The notes: generated by a model not told the origin, from the letters alone. A stretch of DNA of 64,000 nt from Paramesorhizobium sp049065735 (GCF_049065735.1 NZ_JBAKHD010000003.1:186001-250000); one strand, 5' to 3'; shown: positions 34,242-43,673, counted from the stretch's first letter. A program made the numbers and translations.

Positions 34242-35929
34242 GGCAGAACTCCGCTGGGAAGATGCCGCGCGAACAGATTGGTCGCCAGCATCAGGATAAA
34301 GGTAATGGCGACGACCAGCACCGAGACCGCCGCCGCATAGGAAGAATCCCCGCCCTGCTCGAAAGAGAAGATCACCACGCCGATGGTTTCCGACCCCGAG
34401 GCCCAGAGCAGCGCCGAAACGGTGAGTTCCGAAAACGCCGTCATGAAGATGAGCACACCGCCCGCAAGCGTTGCAGGCGCAACGAGGGGAAAGATAATGG
34501 TGCACATTCGCCGCATCAGCCCCGCGCCTGCCACTTGCGCCGCCTCCTCCAGCGCCCGGTCGATCTGGTGCAGCCCGCTGACGGTGGGCCTGAGCGCCAG
34601 CACCAGGAAACGCGCGAGATAGGCGTAGAGAATGATCCAGACGGTGTTGTAGATATGCAGCCCGATCACCGGCACCGGCTTCAGAAACATGAGCAGCGCG
34701 GCGATGGCAAGCACCACGCCCGGCAGCGCGTAGGGCAGTTCCGCCGCAAGATTGAGCAGCTTCGTCCACCAGCGCTCCCGCCAGGTAACGAGATAGCCGA
34801 GCGGCACGGCAAGCACCACCGCGAAGAGCGCTGCGGTGAGCGACAGGCCGATGCTGTTGGCAAAGGCACGGGCCGCCGCCCCATGCTCGAAAAGCACGAA
34901 ACGGAAATTGGCTGATGTCGCGGTCTTGAAGCTGAGCGGCACGCCATAGGCCGGCACGAGAGCGGTCAACAGCAGGCCCAGAAGCGGCAGCACCAGCACG
35001 AAAAGAATGAGCAGCGCCAGCCCTGCTTCAACTGCGATCCGCCAGCGCCGAAGCGCGAAGGGCTGCGCCGGCAGCGAGGTGGAAACGATGCGGTAATCGC
35101 GGCGGCGGGCCGCATAGTCCTGCGCGACGATACCGGCCATGGCGATGATGCCGATCAGCATGGAGAGCACCGCCACTTCCGACAGCACGGAAGGGCCGGC
35201 CCCGGCAAGCCGCTGATAGATCAGCGTCGGCAGGACGAGATAATTCGCGGGGATGCCGAGAAAGGCGGGAATGCCGAAATTGCCGACGCAGGAGACGAAG
35301 GCGAGCGCCGTCGCCCCGATGATCGAGGGCGTCATCAGCGGCAGGATGATTGTGCGAAGCACCGTCCATTTGCCCGCGCCGCTGCTCAAACCCGCCTCGA
35401 CCAACTCGCGCGGCAATTTGCGCAGTCCCGCGCGCACGATCAGAAACACCAGCGGCGCATATTGCACGCCGAGCAGCAGGATGATGCCACCGGTGGAATA
35501 GAGCGGGTTGCGGCTGCCGAGCGGCGGCGCAAGCCCGACGATTTTCAAAAGTGGGCTCGCCGGGCCGAACAATTGCAGCCACGCCAGCGCCGTCACTTGC
35601 GGCGCGATGAGCAGCGGCGCGACGAAGAGCAGAATGAACGTCCCGCGAAAACGGATGTCGGTGAGGCTGACGACAAGCGCCACCGCCGTTCCCAGCACGA
35701 CCGCCAGCGCCGTGCCGCCAATGCCCACCTGCAAGGAATGCCAGGTCGCGGTCCATGTGGCGGAACTCGAAAGCGTCGATTGCAGCGCGGTCGTCGAGAG
35801 GCTGCCCTGCGGCGCGATGATCTCCAGCGCAAGGCGCAACATCGGCAAAAGCGAGAGCAACGCAACGAAGAGCGCAACGATCGCGATCAGGACTGTCTCG
35901 TTGCGTTGGCGGTTCCGTATGGATTTCAT
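34229..35929 (-). CDS. ABC importer permease, two fused membrane domains
   Basis: 566 residues with about twelve transmembrane helices in two homologous halves. Each half has an EAA loop: RELVEAGLSSGAGKWTVLRT and IDRALEEAAQVAGAGLMRRM. The fused form occurs in iron(III) (AfuB/FbpB) and putative 2-aminoethylphosphonate importers. It lies between the binding-protein and ATPase genes. Confidence 0.93.
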   Translation of the reverse strand: MKSIRNRQRNETVLIAIVALFVALLSLLPMLRLALEIIAPQGSLSTTALQSTLSSSATWTATWHSLQVGIGGTALAVVLGTAVALVVSLTDIRFRGTFILLFVAPLLIAPQVTALAWLQLFGPASPLLKIVGLAPPLGSRNPLYSTGGIILLLGVQYAPLVFLIVRAGLRKLPRELVEAGLSSGAGKWTVLRTIILPLMTPSIIGATALAFVSCVGNFGIPAFLGIPANYLVLPTLIYQRLAGAGPSVLSEVAVLSMLIGIIAMAGIVAQDYAARRRDYRIVSTSLPAQPFALRRWRIAVEAGLALLILFVLVLPLLGLLLTALVPAYGVPLSFKTATSANFRFVLFEHGAAARAFANSIGLSLTAALFAVVLAVPLGYLVTWRERWWTKLLNLAAELPYALPGVVLAIAALLMFLKPVPVIGLHIYNTVWIILYAYLARFLVLALRPTVSGLHQIDRALEEAAQVAGAGLMRRMCTIIFPLVAPATLAGGVLIFMTAFSELTVSALLWASGSETIGVVIFSFEQGGDSSYAAAVSVLVVAITFILMLATNLFARHLPSGVLPWRD

Positions 35930-35945
35930 TGAAACGTTGCCAGGT

Positions 35946-36088
35946 TCCCTCCTCCCCTTGCGGGGAAGGTGCCCGCGTTAGCGGGCGGATGGGGGTGGTG
36001 AAGGTTGCACTCTAGATCCAATCGTAGCGCGCTGCCTTTACCACCCCCACCCGGCCCTTCGGGCCACCCTCCCCGCAAGCGGGAGGGA
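35946..36088. repeat. GC-rich palindromic intergenic repeat within the ABC operon
   Basis: CCCTCCTCCCCTTGCGGGGA, GCGGGCGGATGGGGGTGGTG and CCCTTCGGGCCACCCTCCCC-GCAAGCGGGAGGG define the same family as 28206-28409. It lies between the binding-protein and permease genes, so it is transcribed in the operon and may lower permease expression relative to the binding protein, as often seen with hairpins after binding-protein genes. Confidence 0.85.
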
Positions 36089-36101
36089 AAGAGGCGGCAC
36101 C

Positions 36102-37088
36102 CTACCCCCCAAACATCTCCGAAAACCGCTTCTTGTCCGCCTCGGTCTGTCCAAGCACCTTCTGCACATCGATCGGCATGATCTTCACATTCACGCCCTC
36201 GGGCAGCCAGGCGGGGCGGCCGACGGAGGCCTTGGCGGGGAGATAGCCCTGCTCCAGCGCCAGTTTCTGCCCCTCGTCGGAGAGGATGAAATCGACGAAC
36301 TTCTCCGCACCGGCCATATTCTTCGCCGTCGCCATGATAGCCACCGGCTCGGTCACGGCGGGGACGCCCTCGGACGGGAACACGAACTCGACCGGCGAAC
36401 CCTTGGCCTTGGCGTTGAGCGCCATGAAATCGACGAGGATGCCATAGGGCTTCTCGCCGCTCGCGACCGATTTCAGCACCGCGCCATTGCCGCGCACGCT
36501 GACGAGCTCATTCGCCTTCAGCTTTTCGAAATAGTTCCAGCCAAGCTCGGGATTGAGCACGAAGCCCGAAAGCAGATAGGCCGCCGCGCCGGAATAAAGC
36601 GGGCTCGGCATCACGATCTGGCCCTTATATTCCGGCTTCGCGAGGTCGGCCCAATGCTGCGGCTTCTCCTTGGCGGCGGAATTATAGGCGATGCCCGTCG
36701 TGATCAGCTTCGAGCCGAAATAGGTCTTGTCCGGATCGTAGGCGTCGGCGGGAAAGCCGGTCACATCGGCCTTCTCATAGGCGCGCAGGCGCTTGTCCTT
36801 CTTCAACGCCTCCATCGACACTGCGTCGGCGATGAGCAGCACGTCCGGCTGCGGCGCGCCCGCCGCGAACTCGGCGGCAAGCTTGCTCAGGATGTCGCTG
36901 GTGCCGGAGCGGTAGATCTGAACCTCGGTGCCGGGATTGGCCTTGCGGAACGCCTCGACAGTTTTCGCCGCATCGGCTTCCGGCTGCGACGTATAGAGCG
37001 TCAGTGTATCGGCCTGGGCGAAGCCAAGCGATGCGGCAAGAATCAGGGAACCGGCGAACATCCCCTTGAGAGTGGTCTTCATGTTCAT
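36102..37088 (-). CDS. ABC importer periplasmic substrate-binding protein
   Basis: 328 residues with a signal peptide (MNMKTTLKGMFAGSLILAAS...FAQA, cleaved near residue 26). It is in the Fbp/AfuA-PhnS-like class (TLTLYTSQPEADAAKTVEAF). The tandem Tyr pair that binds ferric iron in FbpA is not seen at the matching place (PLYSGAAAYLLSGF), so an organic substrate is more likely. The gene is 96 bases downstream of amaA on the same strand, which suggests uptake of a compound used by that cluster, such as pipecolate or an aminoadipate relative; this is inference. Confidence 0.88.
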   Translation of the reverse strand: MNMKTTLKGMFAGSLILAASLGFAQADTLTLYTSQPEADAAKTVEAFRKANPGTEVQIYRSGTSDILSKLAAEFAAGAPQPDVLLIADAVSMEALKKDKRLRAYEKADVTGFPADAYDPDKTYFGSKLITTGIAYNSAAKEKPQHWADLAKPEYKGQIVMPSPLYSGAAAYLLSGFVLNPELGWNYFEKLKANELVSVRGNGAVLKSVASGEKPYGILVDFMALNAKAKGSPVEFVFPSEGVPAVTEPVAIMATAKNMAGAEKFVDFILSDEGQKLALEQGYLPAKASVGRPAWLPEGVNVKIMPIDVQKVLGQTEADKKRFSEMFGG

Positions 37089-37184
37089 TTGTCACCTCTG
37101 AAGCACATATGATCGGAAGACCGCTTAAGCGCAATGCGCTTCAGATATATGACAGTTCAGCTCAACATCTCCGCTGACGCATCG

Positions 37185-38456
37185 TCAGAACAAATGCGCG
37201 ATTTGTGAACCGGCCTCGTAATAGGCCTCTCGCAACGCGCGGAAACTCTGTTCCTGCGGGTCGGTGACCGGCAATGGCAAATCAGCTTCGTGAAGCTCCC
37301 CGCTGATGTGCCGCGCCAGCACCTGCCCGAACACCGTTCCGGGCGCGATGCCGCGTCCGTTATAGCCGCTGAAACCGATGACGTTGCGCGCGAGGCGGTG
37401 GAATTTCGGCAGCGAATCGGCTGTCATGCCGATCTTGCCGTACCACTCCGCCTCAAATTCCACCTCGCCGATCTGCGGGAAGAGGCGCTTCAACGCCCGC
37501 TTCGCCCAGGCGCGATGCACCGCCGTGCCGGTGCCACGCAACGCGCCGACACTCCCCACCACCAGCCGGCCCTCGGTATCGAAGCGGAAGGAGGACAGCA
37601 CCTCCTTGGTATCCCACGCCCCCTGCCGCTCCGGCAGGATGGTCGCGCGGACATTTCCAGACAACGGCCGGGTGGCGAAATTGAAGTAGGGCAGATGCAC
37701 GAGCTCCGCCCGCACCTGCGGCCAAGGCGCCTTGGTGTAGGCGTTGCTGGCGACGACGATCCAGTCCGCCGTCACCGCGCCCTCAGGCGTCGCCAAGCGC
37801 CAGCGCATGCCTTGCTCGTCGACGGAAATGACCGGACTGCCTGTGAAAACCTTGGCACCCGCTGCGATGGCCGCCCGCGCGAGCCCTCGCACATAAGCGA
37901 GCGGCTGGATCGTCCCGGCGCGCAAATCAAGCAGCGAGGCCGCATAGGCGCTGGAGCCGACCTTTCGCGCGGTTTCTTCCGCATCCAGCAGCCGCACCGG
38001 CGCGCCGCGTCTTGCCCATTGCTCGGCCCGCTGTTCCAGTTCCTTCAACCCCGCTGCCCCGACACCGCAATGAAGCGTACCGGCGCGTACGGCCTCGCAT
38101 GCGATGCCGTGTTTCGCGATGAGCTCGAAGACGAGATCGGGCGCATTACCCAAGAGCTGGAGCAGCCGCCCGCCATACTCCGCACCCAGCACGCCGGGCA
38201 AATCATCCGGCATCACCCACATCCCCGCATTGACGAGACCGACATTGCGCCCCGAGCCGCCGAAGCCGATTTCGACCGCTTCCAGAACGGCAACTTTCGC
38301 GCCTCGCTCCGCCAGATGCAGCCCCGCCGAAAGCCCTGTGAACCCGCCGCCGACGATAACCACATCCGCCGCAAGCTCACCTTTCAGGGCTTCCGTACGC
38401 GGCGCGGCGGGCGCTGTCTTTTCCCAGAGACCGTGAGAGCGGGGATCGTCGAACAT
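37185..38456 (-). CDS. amaA: FAD-dependent L-pipecolate oxidase-like enzyme (AmaA)
   Basis: 423 residues from ATG 38456; a GTG 33 bases upstream is possible. DAO-fold FAD enzyme: DVVIVGGGFTGLSAGLHLAE as the Rossmann motif, GGSGRNVGLVNAGM, and the C-terminal GFSGYNGRGIAPGTVFG that binds FAD. Family relatives include PuuB, but the direct neighbourhood (LysR, hglS, amaB) is that of Pseudomonas putida amaA, which oxidises L-pipecolate to piperideine-6-carboxylate. Function follows mainly from that context. Confidence 0.8.
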   Translation of the reverse strand: MFDDPRSHGLWEKTAPAAPRTEALKGELAADVVIVGGGFTGLSAGLHLAERGAKVAVLEAVEIGFGGSGRNVGLVNAGMWVMPDDLPGVLGAEYGGRLLQLLGNAPDLVFELIAKHGIACEAVRAGTLHCGVGAAGLKELEQRAEQWARRGAPVRLLDAEETARKVGSSAYAASLLDLRAGTIQPLAYVRGLARAAIAAGAKVFTGSPVISVDEQGMRWRLATPEGAVTADWIVVASNAYTKAPWPQVRAELVHLPYFNFATRPLSGNVRATILPERQGAWDTKEVLSSFRFDTEGRLVVGSVGALRGTGTAVHRAWAKRALKRLFPQIGEVEFEAEWYGKIGMTADSLPKFHRLARNVIGFSGYNGRGIAPGTVFGQVLARHISGELHEADLPLPVTDPQEQSFRALREAYYEAGSQIAHLF

Positions 38457-38541
38457 CGGGCTTTTCGCTTTCAGTAATGCAGGGTACACTCAATGTCTTA
38501 CCGGTATGGCGCGCGGGAAGAAACGCTATTTGCGAAAGAGA

Positions 38542-39474
38542 TCATGCCTGACTGGAATGAACCAGCGCGCTGTAGTCGCTCTTCCCCACCTGCCCCGATA
38601 TCCAGTCGCAGAAGGTCTGCGTCAGCGGGTTTTCGTGCTTTCCCTCGGGCACGACGAGATAATAATCATTTTCCGTCCTGAGCGGCTGGTCGAAGACGAT
38701 CACGAGGCGTTTCTCGCGCAATTCCTGCTCGATGAGATAAAGCGGTAGCAGGGCGAAGCCCAGCCCTGCCAGCGCCGCCTCGATCACCATGGAGAACTGG
38801 TCGAAGCGATGGCCGCGATAGGCCGACCGCGCCTCGACGCCGCAACTCTCGAACCATTGCGCCCAGATCTTGGGCCGGGTGGCGAGATGCAACAGCGGCT
38901 CGCTCTCCAGCGCTTGCGGCCCCTCGACCGGATGGCGCGCGAGCAAACGCGGGCTCGCCACCGGGGCGATCACCTCGCTGCACAGATAGCGGCAGGTGGC
39001 GTGCGCCCAAACCGGCTGGCCATAGTGGATGGCAAGATCGAAGGGCTGCTCCTCGAAATCGAACGGTGCCGAGCGCGAGGCGACATTGAGCGCCACGCCC
39101 GGATGTGCGCCGACGAAATCCGGCAGGCGCGGCATCAGCCAGCGGCTGCCGAAGGTCGGCAGGGTGGCGATGGAGAGCGAGGAGGTAGATTCCGCCGCAG
39201 CCATGGCGCGTAGCATCGTGTCCTCAGTCTGGGTGAGCAGCCGCCGCACTTCAGGCAGGAATTTGCGTCCGGCATCAGAGAGCAATATGCGCTGGCGCAC
39301 CCGCTCGAACAGGAGCACGCCCAATTGCGCTTCGAGATCCTTGATCTGGCGGCTTACCGCGCTCTGCGTCAGGTTCAGCTCATGCGCGGCCTGCGTGAAG
39401 CTGCCATGCCGCGCCGCGCATTCGAAGGCCTGCAGGGTGGCAATGTCTGGAATGAGCCTGCGGCTAAGTTTCAT
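38542..39474 (-). CDS. LysR-family regulator of the pipecolate/aminoadipate cluster
   Basis: 310 residues. The winged helix FECAARHGSFTQAAHELNLTQSAVSRQIKDLE lies at residues about 17-48, and the effector domain follows; GcvA-like subgroup. It is divergent from hglS with a ~108-base gap and directly upstream of amaA on its strand, so it may control both arms. GAGGCGGGA lies before the ATG. Confidence 0.92.
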   Translation of the reverse strand: MKLSRRLIPDIATLQAFECAARHGSFTQAAHELNLTQSAVSRQIKDLEAQLGVLLFERVRQRILLSDAGRKFLPEVRRLLTQTEDTMLRAMAAAESTSSLSIATLPTFGSRWLMPRLPDFVGAHPGVALNVASRSAPFDFEEQPFDLAIHYGQPVWAHATCRYLCSEVIAPVASPRLLARHPVEGPQALESEPLLHLATRPKIWAQWFESCGVEARSAYRGHRFDQFSMVIEAALAGLGFALLPLYLIEQELREKRLVIVFDQPLRTENDYYLVVPEGKHENPLTQTFCDWISGQVGKSDYSALVHSSQA

Positions 39475-39582
39475 TCCCGCCTCGCATCAACATAGTCGCA
39501 TCCATCGCCATCGCGCCTCAAAAAGTCCGGATATGATCTGCTTTCTGCATAACGTAACATGCATAATGCGAGGCGTTCGACG

Positions 39583-40983
39583 ATGAAAGAAGAGAGTTTC
39601 GTTTCGGCAGACGATATCCGCTCGGCCTTCTCCGCGGCCATGTCGGCCATGTACCGCAAGGAAGTGCCCGCCTATGGCACGCTGCTCGATCTGGTGGCCG
39701 AGGTCAACAAGGCGACGCTCGACGCCGAGCCGCATCTGCGCGAGCGGCTGGAACTGACGGATTCGCTCGACCGCATTTCCGAGGAGCGCCACGGCGCCAT
39801 CCGTCTTGGCACGGCGGAAGAGCTCAGCCTTATGCGCCGTGTCTTCGCCGTCATGGGCATGTTCCCCGTCGGCTATTATGACTTGAGTTCCGCCGGCGTC
39901 CCCGTGCATTCCACCGCCTTCCGCCCCATTGGCGACGCGGCGCTGAAGCGCAATCCATTCCGCGTCTTTACCTCGCTCCTGCGGCTGGATCTCATCGCCG
40001 ACGAAACCTTGCGCAGCGAGGCCGGGCGCATCCTCGCCCAGCGCCGCATCTTCACGCCCCGCGCGGTGGAGCTGGTGGAGAAGGCCGAGGCTGAGGGCGG
40101 GCTTGGCCGCGAGGACGCCGCCGAATTCGTCGCTGAAGTGCTCGAAACCTTCCGCTGGCATGACAAGGCCAATGTCAGCGCCGAGCTTTATCGCCGCCTG
40201 CACGACGCCCACCGCCTCATTGCCGATGTGGTGTCCTTCAAGGGGCCGCACATCAACCATCTGACCCCGCGCACGCTCGACATCGACGCCGTGCAGCGGC
40301 TGATGCCGGAGCGCGGCATTGCACCGAAAGCGGTTGTCGAGGGGCCTCCGACACGCGCCTGCCCGATCCTGCTGCGCCAGACCTCGTTCAAGGCGCTGGA
40401 GGAACAGGTCTCCTTCATCAGCGAGGACGGCACGTGGAAGCCAGGCTCGCACACCGCCCGCTTCGGCGAGATCGAGCAGCGCGGGATCGCACTGACACCG
40501 AAGGGCCGCGCGCTCTACGACCAATTGCTGGATGAAACCCGCGTTCGCGTCCGTCCCGCGCCCGACGGCTCCAACGCCGCGGAATACGAAAAAGCGCTTG
40601 CCGAAGTCTTCCGCGCCTTCCCCGACGATTGGGCGGAAATCCGCAAGCAAGGCCTTGGCTACTTCGCCTATTCCCTCGCTCCCGGTGCGGCAAAGAAAGC
40701 GCTGCCCGAGACGGACGATCTTGAAGCCCTCATCGCGGCGGGCGTGGTCTGCTTCGATCCGATCACCTATGAGGACTTCCTCCCCGTCAGCGCCGCCGGT
40801 ATATTCCAGTCCAATCTCGGTGACGATGAGGCCCAGGAATTCATCGAAAGCCCCAACCAGAAGCGGTTTGAAAGCGATCTGGGCGCAAGCGTCCTCAACG
40901 AATTCGACCACTACGCCCGCATCGAACGCGACTCGGTTGAGGCGGCGCTGCAGGCGATGAGGGCGGTTGAGGCGGCGGAGTAA
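39583..40983 (+). CDS. hglS: 2-oxoadipate dioxygenase/decarboxylase, D-2-hydroxyglutarate synthase (DUF1338)
   Basis: 466 residues from ATG 39583 (GAGG 9 bases upstream; ATG 39559 is the alternative). DUF1338 VOC-fold iron enzyme that converts 2-oxoadipate to D-2-hydroxyglutarate in lysine breakdown. The three expected iron ligands are visible: His in ERHGAIRLGT, His in GPHINHLTPRTLD and Glu in FGEIEQRGIAL; the Arg in AIRLG and the Val-Ser in LPVSAAG match substrate-contact residues of the P. putida enzyme. Divergent from the LysR gene and followed by amaB. Confidence 0.92.
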   Translation: MKEESFVSADDIRSAFSAAMSAMYRKEVPAYGTLLDLVAEVNKATLDAEPHLRERLELTDSLDRISEERHGAIRLGTAEELSLMRRVFAVMGMFPVGYYDLSSAGVPVHSTAFRPIGDAALKRNPFRVFTSLLRLDLIADETLRSEAGRILAQRRIFTPRAVELVEKAEAEGGLGREDAAEFVAEVLETFRWHDKANVSAELYRRLHDAHRLIADVVSFKGPHINHLTPRTLDIDAVQRLMPERGIAPKAVVEGPPTRACPILLRQTSFKALEEQVSFISEDGTWKPGSHTARFGEIEQRGIALTPKGRALYDQLLDETRVRVRPAPDGSNAAEYEKALAEVFRAFPDDWAEIRKQGLGYFAYSLAPGAAKKALPETDDLEALIAAGVVCFDPITYEDFLPVSAAGIFQSNLGDDEAQEFIESPNQKRFESDLGASVLNEFDHYARIERDSVEAALQAMRAVEAAE

Positions 40984-41024
40984 GTAGGACAGTAGAGCAC
41001 ATATTTTGAAGAGTGCGCTGGATA

Positions 41025-41181
41025 CCCCCCTCTGCCCTGCCGGGCATCTCCCCCTCAAGGGGGGAGATTACGCCTTCATCAACGCTCGGCACCAATCGCA
41101 GACGTTGCAGAGTGGAAGCGGAGCGTCGTGTCAGCCAATCTCCCCCCTTGAGGGGGAGATGCCCGGCAGGGCAGAGGGGGG
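41025..41181. repeat. ~160 bp palindromic intergenic repeat, copy 4 (subtype I)
   Basis: Core type as in the copies at 351 and 8644. It fills most of the 249-base gap between hglS and amaB and may partly uncouple the two genes. Confidence 0.9.
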
Positions 41182-41232
41182 TGTTACAGCTCAAACATCC
41201 GAACCAGAATCGAACAACAAGAGGCAAACCCC

Positions 41233-42765
41233 ATGGACACCCCCACCACCAAAACCGACGTGAAGCGTGAGACGGCGGCGCTTCTCGATAAGCTCGGCGT
41301 AAACCCCGCGGCCTATACCGGCGGAACCCTCGCCTCCTTCACGCCCGTCACCGGCGAGCAGATCGCCAGCGTCAAAACCCATTCTGCAGCTGACGCGCAG
41401 GAGATCATCGACAAGGCCGATGAAGCCTTCCGTCAGTGGCGTCTCGTCCCCGCGCCGAAGCGCGGCGAATTGGTGCGCCTGTTCGGCGAGGAACTGCGCC
41501 AGTTCAAGAGCGAGCTCGGCCGGCTCGTTTCCATCGAGGCGGGCAAGATCCCGTCCGAGGGGCTGGGCGAAGTGCAGGAGATGATCGACATCTGCGATTT
41601 CGCGGTCGGCCTGTCGCGCCAGCTTTACGGCCTCACCATCGCCACCGAGCGCCCCGGCCATCGCATGATGGAAACCTGGCACCCGCTCGGCGTCGTCGGC
41701 GTCATTTCGGCCTTCAATTTCCCCGTCGCAGTCTGGTCGTGGAACGCCGCGCTGGCGCTCGTCTGCGGTGACGCGGTGGTGTGGAAGCCCTCGGAAAAGA
41801 CGCCGTTGACGGCGCTTGCCTGCGATGCGCTCTTCGCCCGCGCAATGAAGCGTTTCGGCGACGCGCCGGAAGGCCTGTCGCAGCTTCTCATCGGCGACCG
41901 TGCCATCGGCGAGGTGCTGGTGGATCATCCCAAGGTGCCGCTCGTCTCCGCCACCGGCTCCACCCGCATGGGCCGCGAGGTCGGGCCGCGCCTGGCCAAG
42001 CGCTTCGCCCGCTCGATCCTGGAGCTCGGCGGTAACAATGCCGGCATCGTCTGCCCCTCCGCCGATCTCGACATGGCCTTGCGCGCCATCGCCTTCGGCG
42101 CCATGGGCACAGCGGGCCAGCGCTGCACCACGCTGCGCCGTCTCTTCGTGCATGAGAGCGTCTATGACGCGCTGGTCCCGCGCCTGAAGAAGGCCTATGC
42201 CAGCGTCTCGGTCGGAAGCCCGCTCGAAACCTCCGCGCTCGTCGGCCCGCTGATCGACAAGGCGGCCTTCGACAATATGCAAAAGGCGTTGAAGGAAGCG
42301 GCTCACGATGGCGGCAACATCACCGGCGGCGAGCGCGTCGATACCGGCTATGCCGATGCCTACTATGTGAAGCCCGCACTGGTGGAGATGCCGAAGCAAG
42401 TTGGCCCCGTGCTGGAAGAAACCTTCGCGCCGATCCTCTACGTCATGAAATACAGCGATTTTGACGAGGCGCTGCGCGAGCACAATGCGGTCGGCGCGGG
42501 CCTCTCCTCCTCGATCTTCACGCTGAACCTGCGCGAAGCCGAGCGCTTCCTTGGGCCCGACGGCTCGGACTGCGGCATCGCCAATGTCAATATTGGCACC
42601 TCGGGCGCGGAAATCGGCGGCGCGTTCGGCGGCGAGAAGGAGACGGGCGGCGGCCGCGAATCCGGTTCCGACGCCTGGAAAGCCTATATGCGCCGTGCCA
42701 CCAACACGGTGAATTACTCCACCGCCCTGCCGCTGGCGCAAGGCGTGTCGTTCGACATCGAGTAG
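41233..42765 (+). CDS. amaB: 2-aminoadipate-6-semialdehyde dehydrogenase, ALDH7 (antiquitin) family
   Basis: 510 residues. The ALDH7 signature ILELGGNNAGIVCPSADLD with the catalytic Glu, and GTAGQRCTTLRRLFVHESV with the nucleophilic Cys, are typical of alpha-aminoadipic semialdehyde dehydrogenases. It oxidises the semialdehyde that arises from piperideine-6-carboxylate to 2-aminoadipate. Placed with amaA and hglS, as in P. putida. AAGAGG precedes the ATG. Confidence 0.93.
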   Translation: MDTPTTKTDVKRETAALLDKLGVNPAAYTGGTLASFTPVTGEQIASVKTHSAADAQEIIDKADEAFRQWRLVPAPKRGELVRLFGEELRQFKSELGRLVSIEAGKIPSEGLGEVQEMIDICDFAVGLSRQLYGLTIATERPGHRMMETWHPLGVVGVISAFNFPVAVWSWNAALALVCGDAVVWKPSEKTPLTALACDALFARAMKRFGDAPEGLSQLLIGDRAIGEVLVDHPKVPLVSATGSTRMGREVGPRLAKRFARSILELGGNNAGIVCPSADLDMALRAIAFGAMGTAGQRCTTLRRLFVHESVYDALVPRLKKAYASVSVGSPLETSALVGPLIDKAAFDNMQKALKEAAHDGGNITGGERVDTGYADAYYVKPALVEMPKQVGPVLEETFAPILYVMKYSDFDEALREHNAVGAGLSSSIFTLNLREAERFLGPDGSDCGIANVNIGTSGAEIGGAFGGEKETGGGRESGSDAWKAYMRRATNTVNYSTALPLAQGVSFDIE

Positions 42766-42779
42766 TCGAAGCCATCTCT

Positions 42780-42805
42780 CACCCGGCCTGTCATGCGGCC
42801 GGGTG
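42780..42805. terminator. Hairpin after amaB, possible terminator
   Basis: CACCCGGCC and GGCCGGGTG form a perfect 9-base stem with an 8-base loop, 15 bases after the amaB stop. No T-tract follows, so intrinsic termination is uncertain. It also precedes the end of the leftward tRNA-Leu gene. Confidence 0.6.
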
Positions 42806-42839
42806 GGACTGAACTGATACAACTGGGCCTATGGAAAAA

Positions 42840-42924
42840 TGGTGCCCCTGGCCGGGATCGAACCAGCACTCCTTGCGGAACTCGATTTTGAGTCGAGCGC
42901 GTCTACCAATTCCGCCACAGGGGC
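42840..42924 (-). tRNA. tRNA-Leu (anticodon CAA)
   Basis: 85 bases with encoded CCA. Acceptor stem GCCCCTG/CAGGGGC, discriminator A, anticodon stem CTCGA/TCGAG and loop CTCAAAA giving anticodon CAA for UUG codons, a long variable arm (TTCCGCAAGGA) as expected for a class II leucine tRNA, and T-loop GGTTCGATCC. It lies between amaB and a membrane-protein gene; no integrase or target duplication is seen near it. Confidence 0.97.
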
Positions 42925-43085
42925 CCGCACGCGAATAGCGTCGGATGCGCCGGACTATAATTAGAAGTGCCTTCCCGTCAACAGGAGATCGCAATAAGCG
43001 GCATGAATAGTTTCGCGGGCGGCGATTGCCTGACGCGGCGTTAAGCTCTAGACAAGCAAGACGAACCCGAACTTCAGGACCGCCG

Positions 43086-43673
43086 ATGCTGCGCAGGCTT
43101 TACGACTGGACCCTCTCGCTCGCTGCCAGAAAATCCGCCGAATGGTGGCTCGCCTTCATCGCCTTTGTCGAAAGCTCGGTCTTCCTTGTGCCGGCGGATG
43201 TGCTGTTCCTGCCCATGGCGCTGGCGAAGCCGGAACGCGCCTATCGTTATGCGCTGGTCGCCACCGTCGCCTCCGTCCTCGGCGGCATTGCCGGCTGGTA
43301 TCTGGGCTACCACGCTTATGAGACGGTCGCAAAGCCGGTGCTCGAAATGTATGGCAAGCTCGACACGTTCGAGCAATTGCGCGGCACCACCAGCGCCGAT
43401 GCCATCCTCCTGATGCTGATTACCTCCGGCTTCGCCCATTTGCCGCCGATCAAGGTGGTGACGATCCTCTCCGGAGCGGCGGGCATCAATATCTGGCTCT
43501 TCATCGTCTCCGCCATTGTCGCGCGCGGCGCGCGCTTCTTTTTCCTCGCCTGGCTGCTGCGGCGCTATGGCGAGCCGATCCGCGAATTCATCGAGAAGCG
43601 TCTGGGCCTCATCGCCGGCGCAGTATCGGTTGCCTTGATCCTGCTGTTTGTCGCGATCAAGTATTTACACTAG
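43086..43673 (+). CDS. DedA/YqaA-type SNARE-associated inner membrane protein
   Basis: 195 residues from ATG 43086 (AGGA upstream; a TTG 60 bases earlier lacks support). Four to five hydrophobic segments. AFVESSVFLVPADVLFLPMA and VASVLGGIAGWYLGYHAYET match YqaA proteins of the DedA superfamily, thought to move lipids across the membrane. Followed 11 bases later by dsbB, so probably cotranscribed. Confidence 0.9.
   Translation: MLRRLYDWTLSLAARKSAEWWLAFIAFVESSVFLVPADVLFLPMALAKPERAYRYALVATVASVLGGIAGWYLGYHAYETVAKPVLEMYGKLDTFEQLRGTTSADAILLMLITSGFAHLPPIKVVTILSGAAGINIWLFIVSAIVARGARFFFLAWLLRRYGEPIREFIEKRLGLIAGAVSVALILLFVAIKYLH

Noticed and set aside
34242..34769. Long N-terminal extension of the ABC ATPase frame
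   Set aside because: The stretch lies inside the permease gene in another frame; the ATPase clearly begins at ATG 34241 with a ribosome site.
36102..37088. Iron(III)-binding periplasmic protein label
   Set aside because: Class similarity only; the ferric Tyr pair and an iron-regulatory site were not seen, so a generic call was kept.
42780..43085. tRNA-Leu as integration site of a mobile island
   Set aside because: No integrase, no repeat of the tRNA 3' end in the window, and housekeeping genes on both sides.
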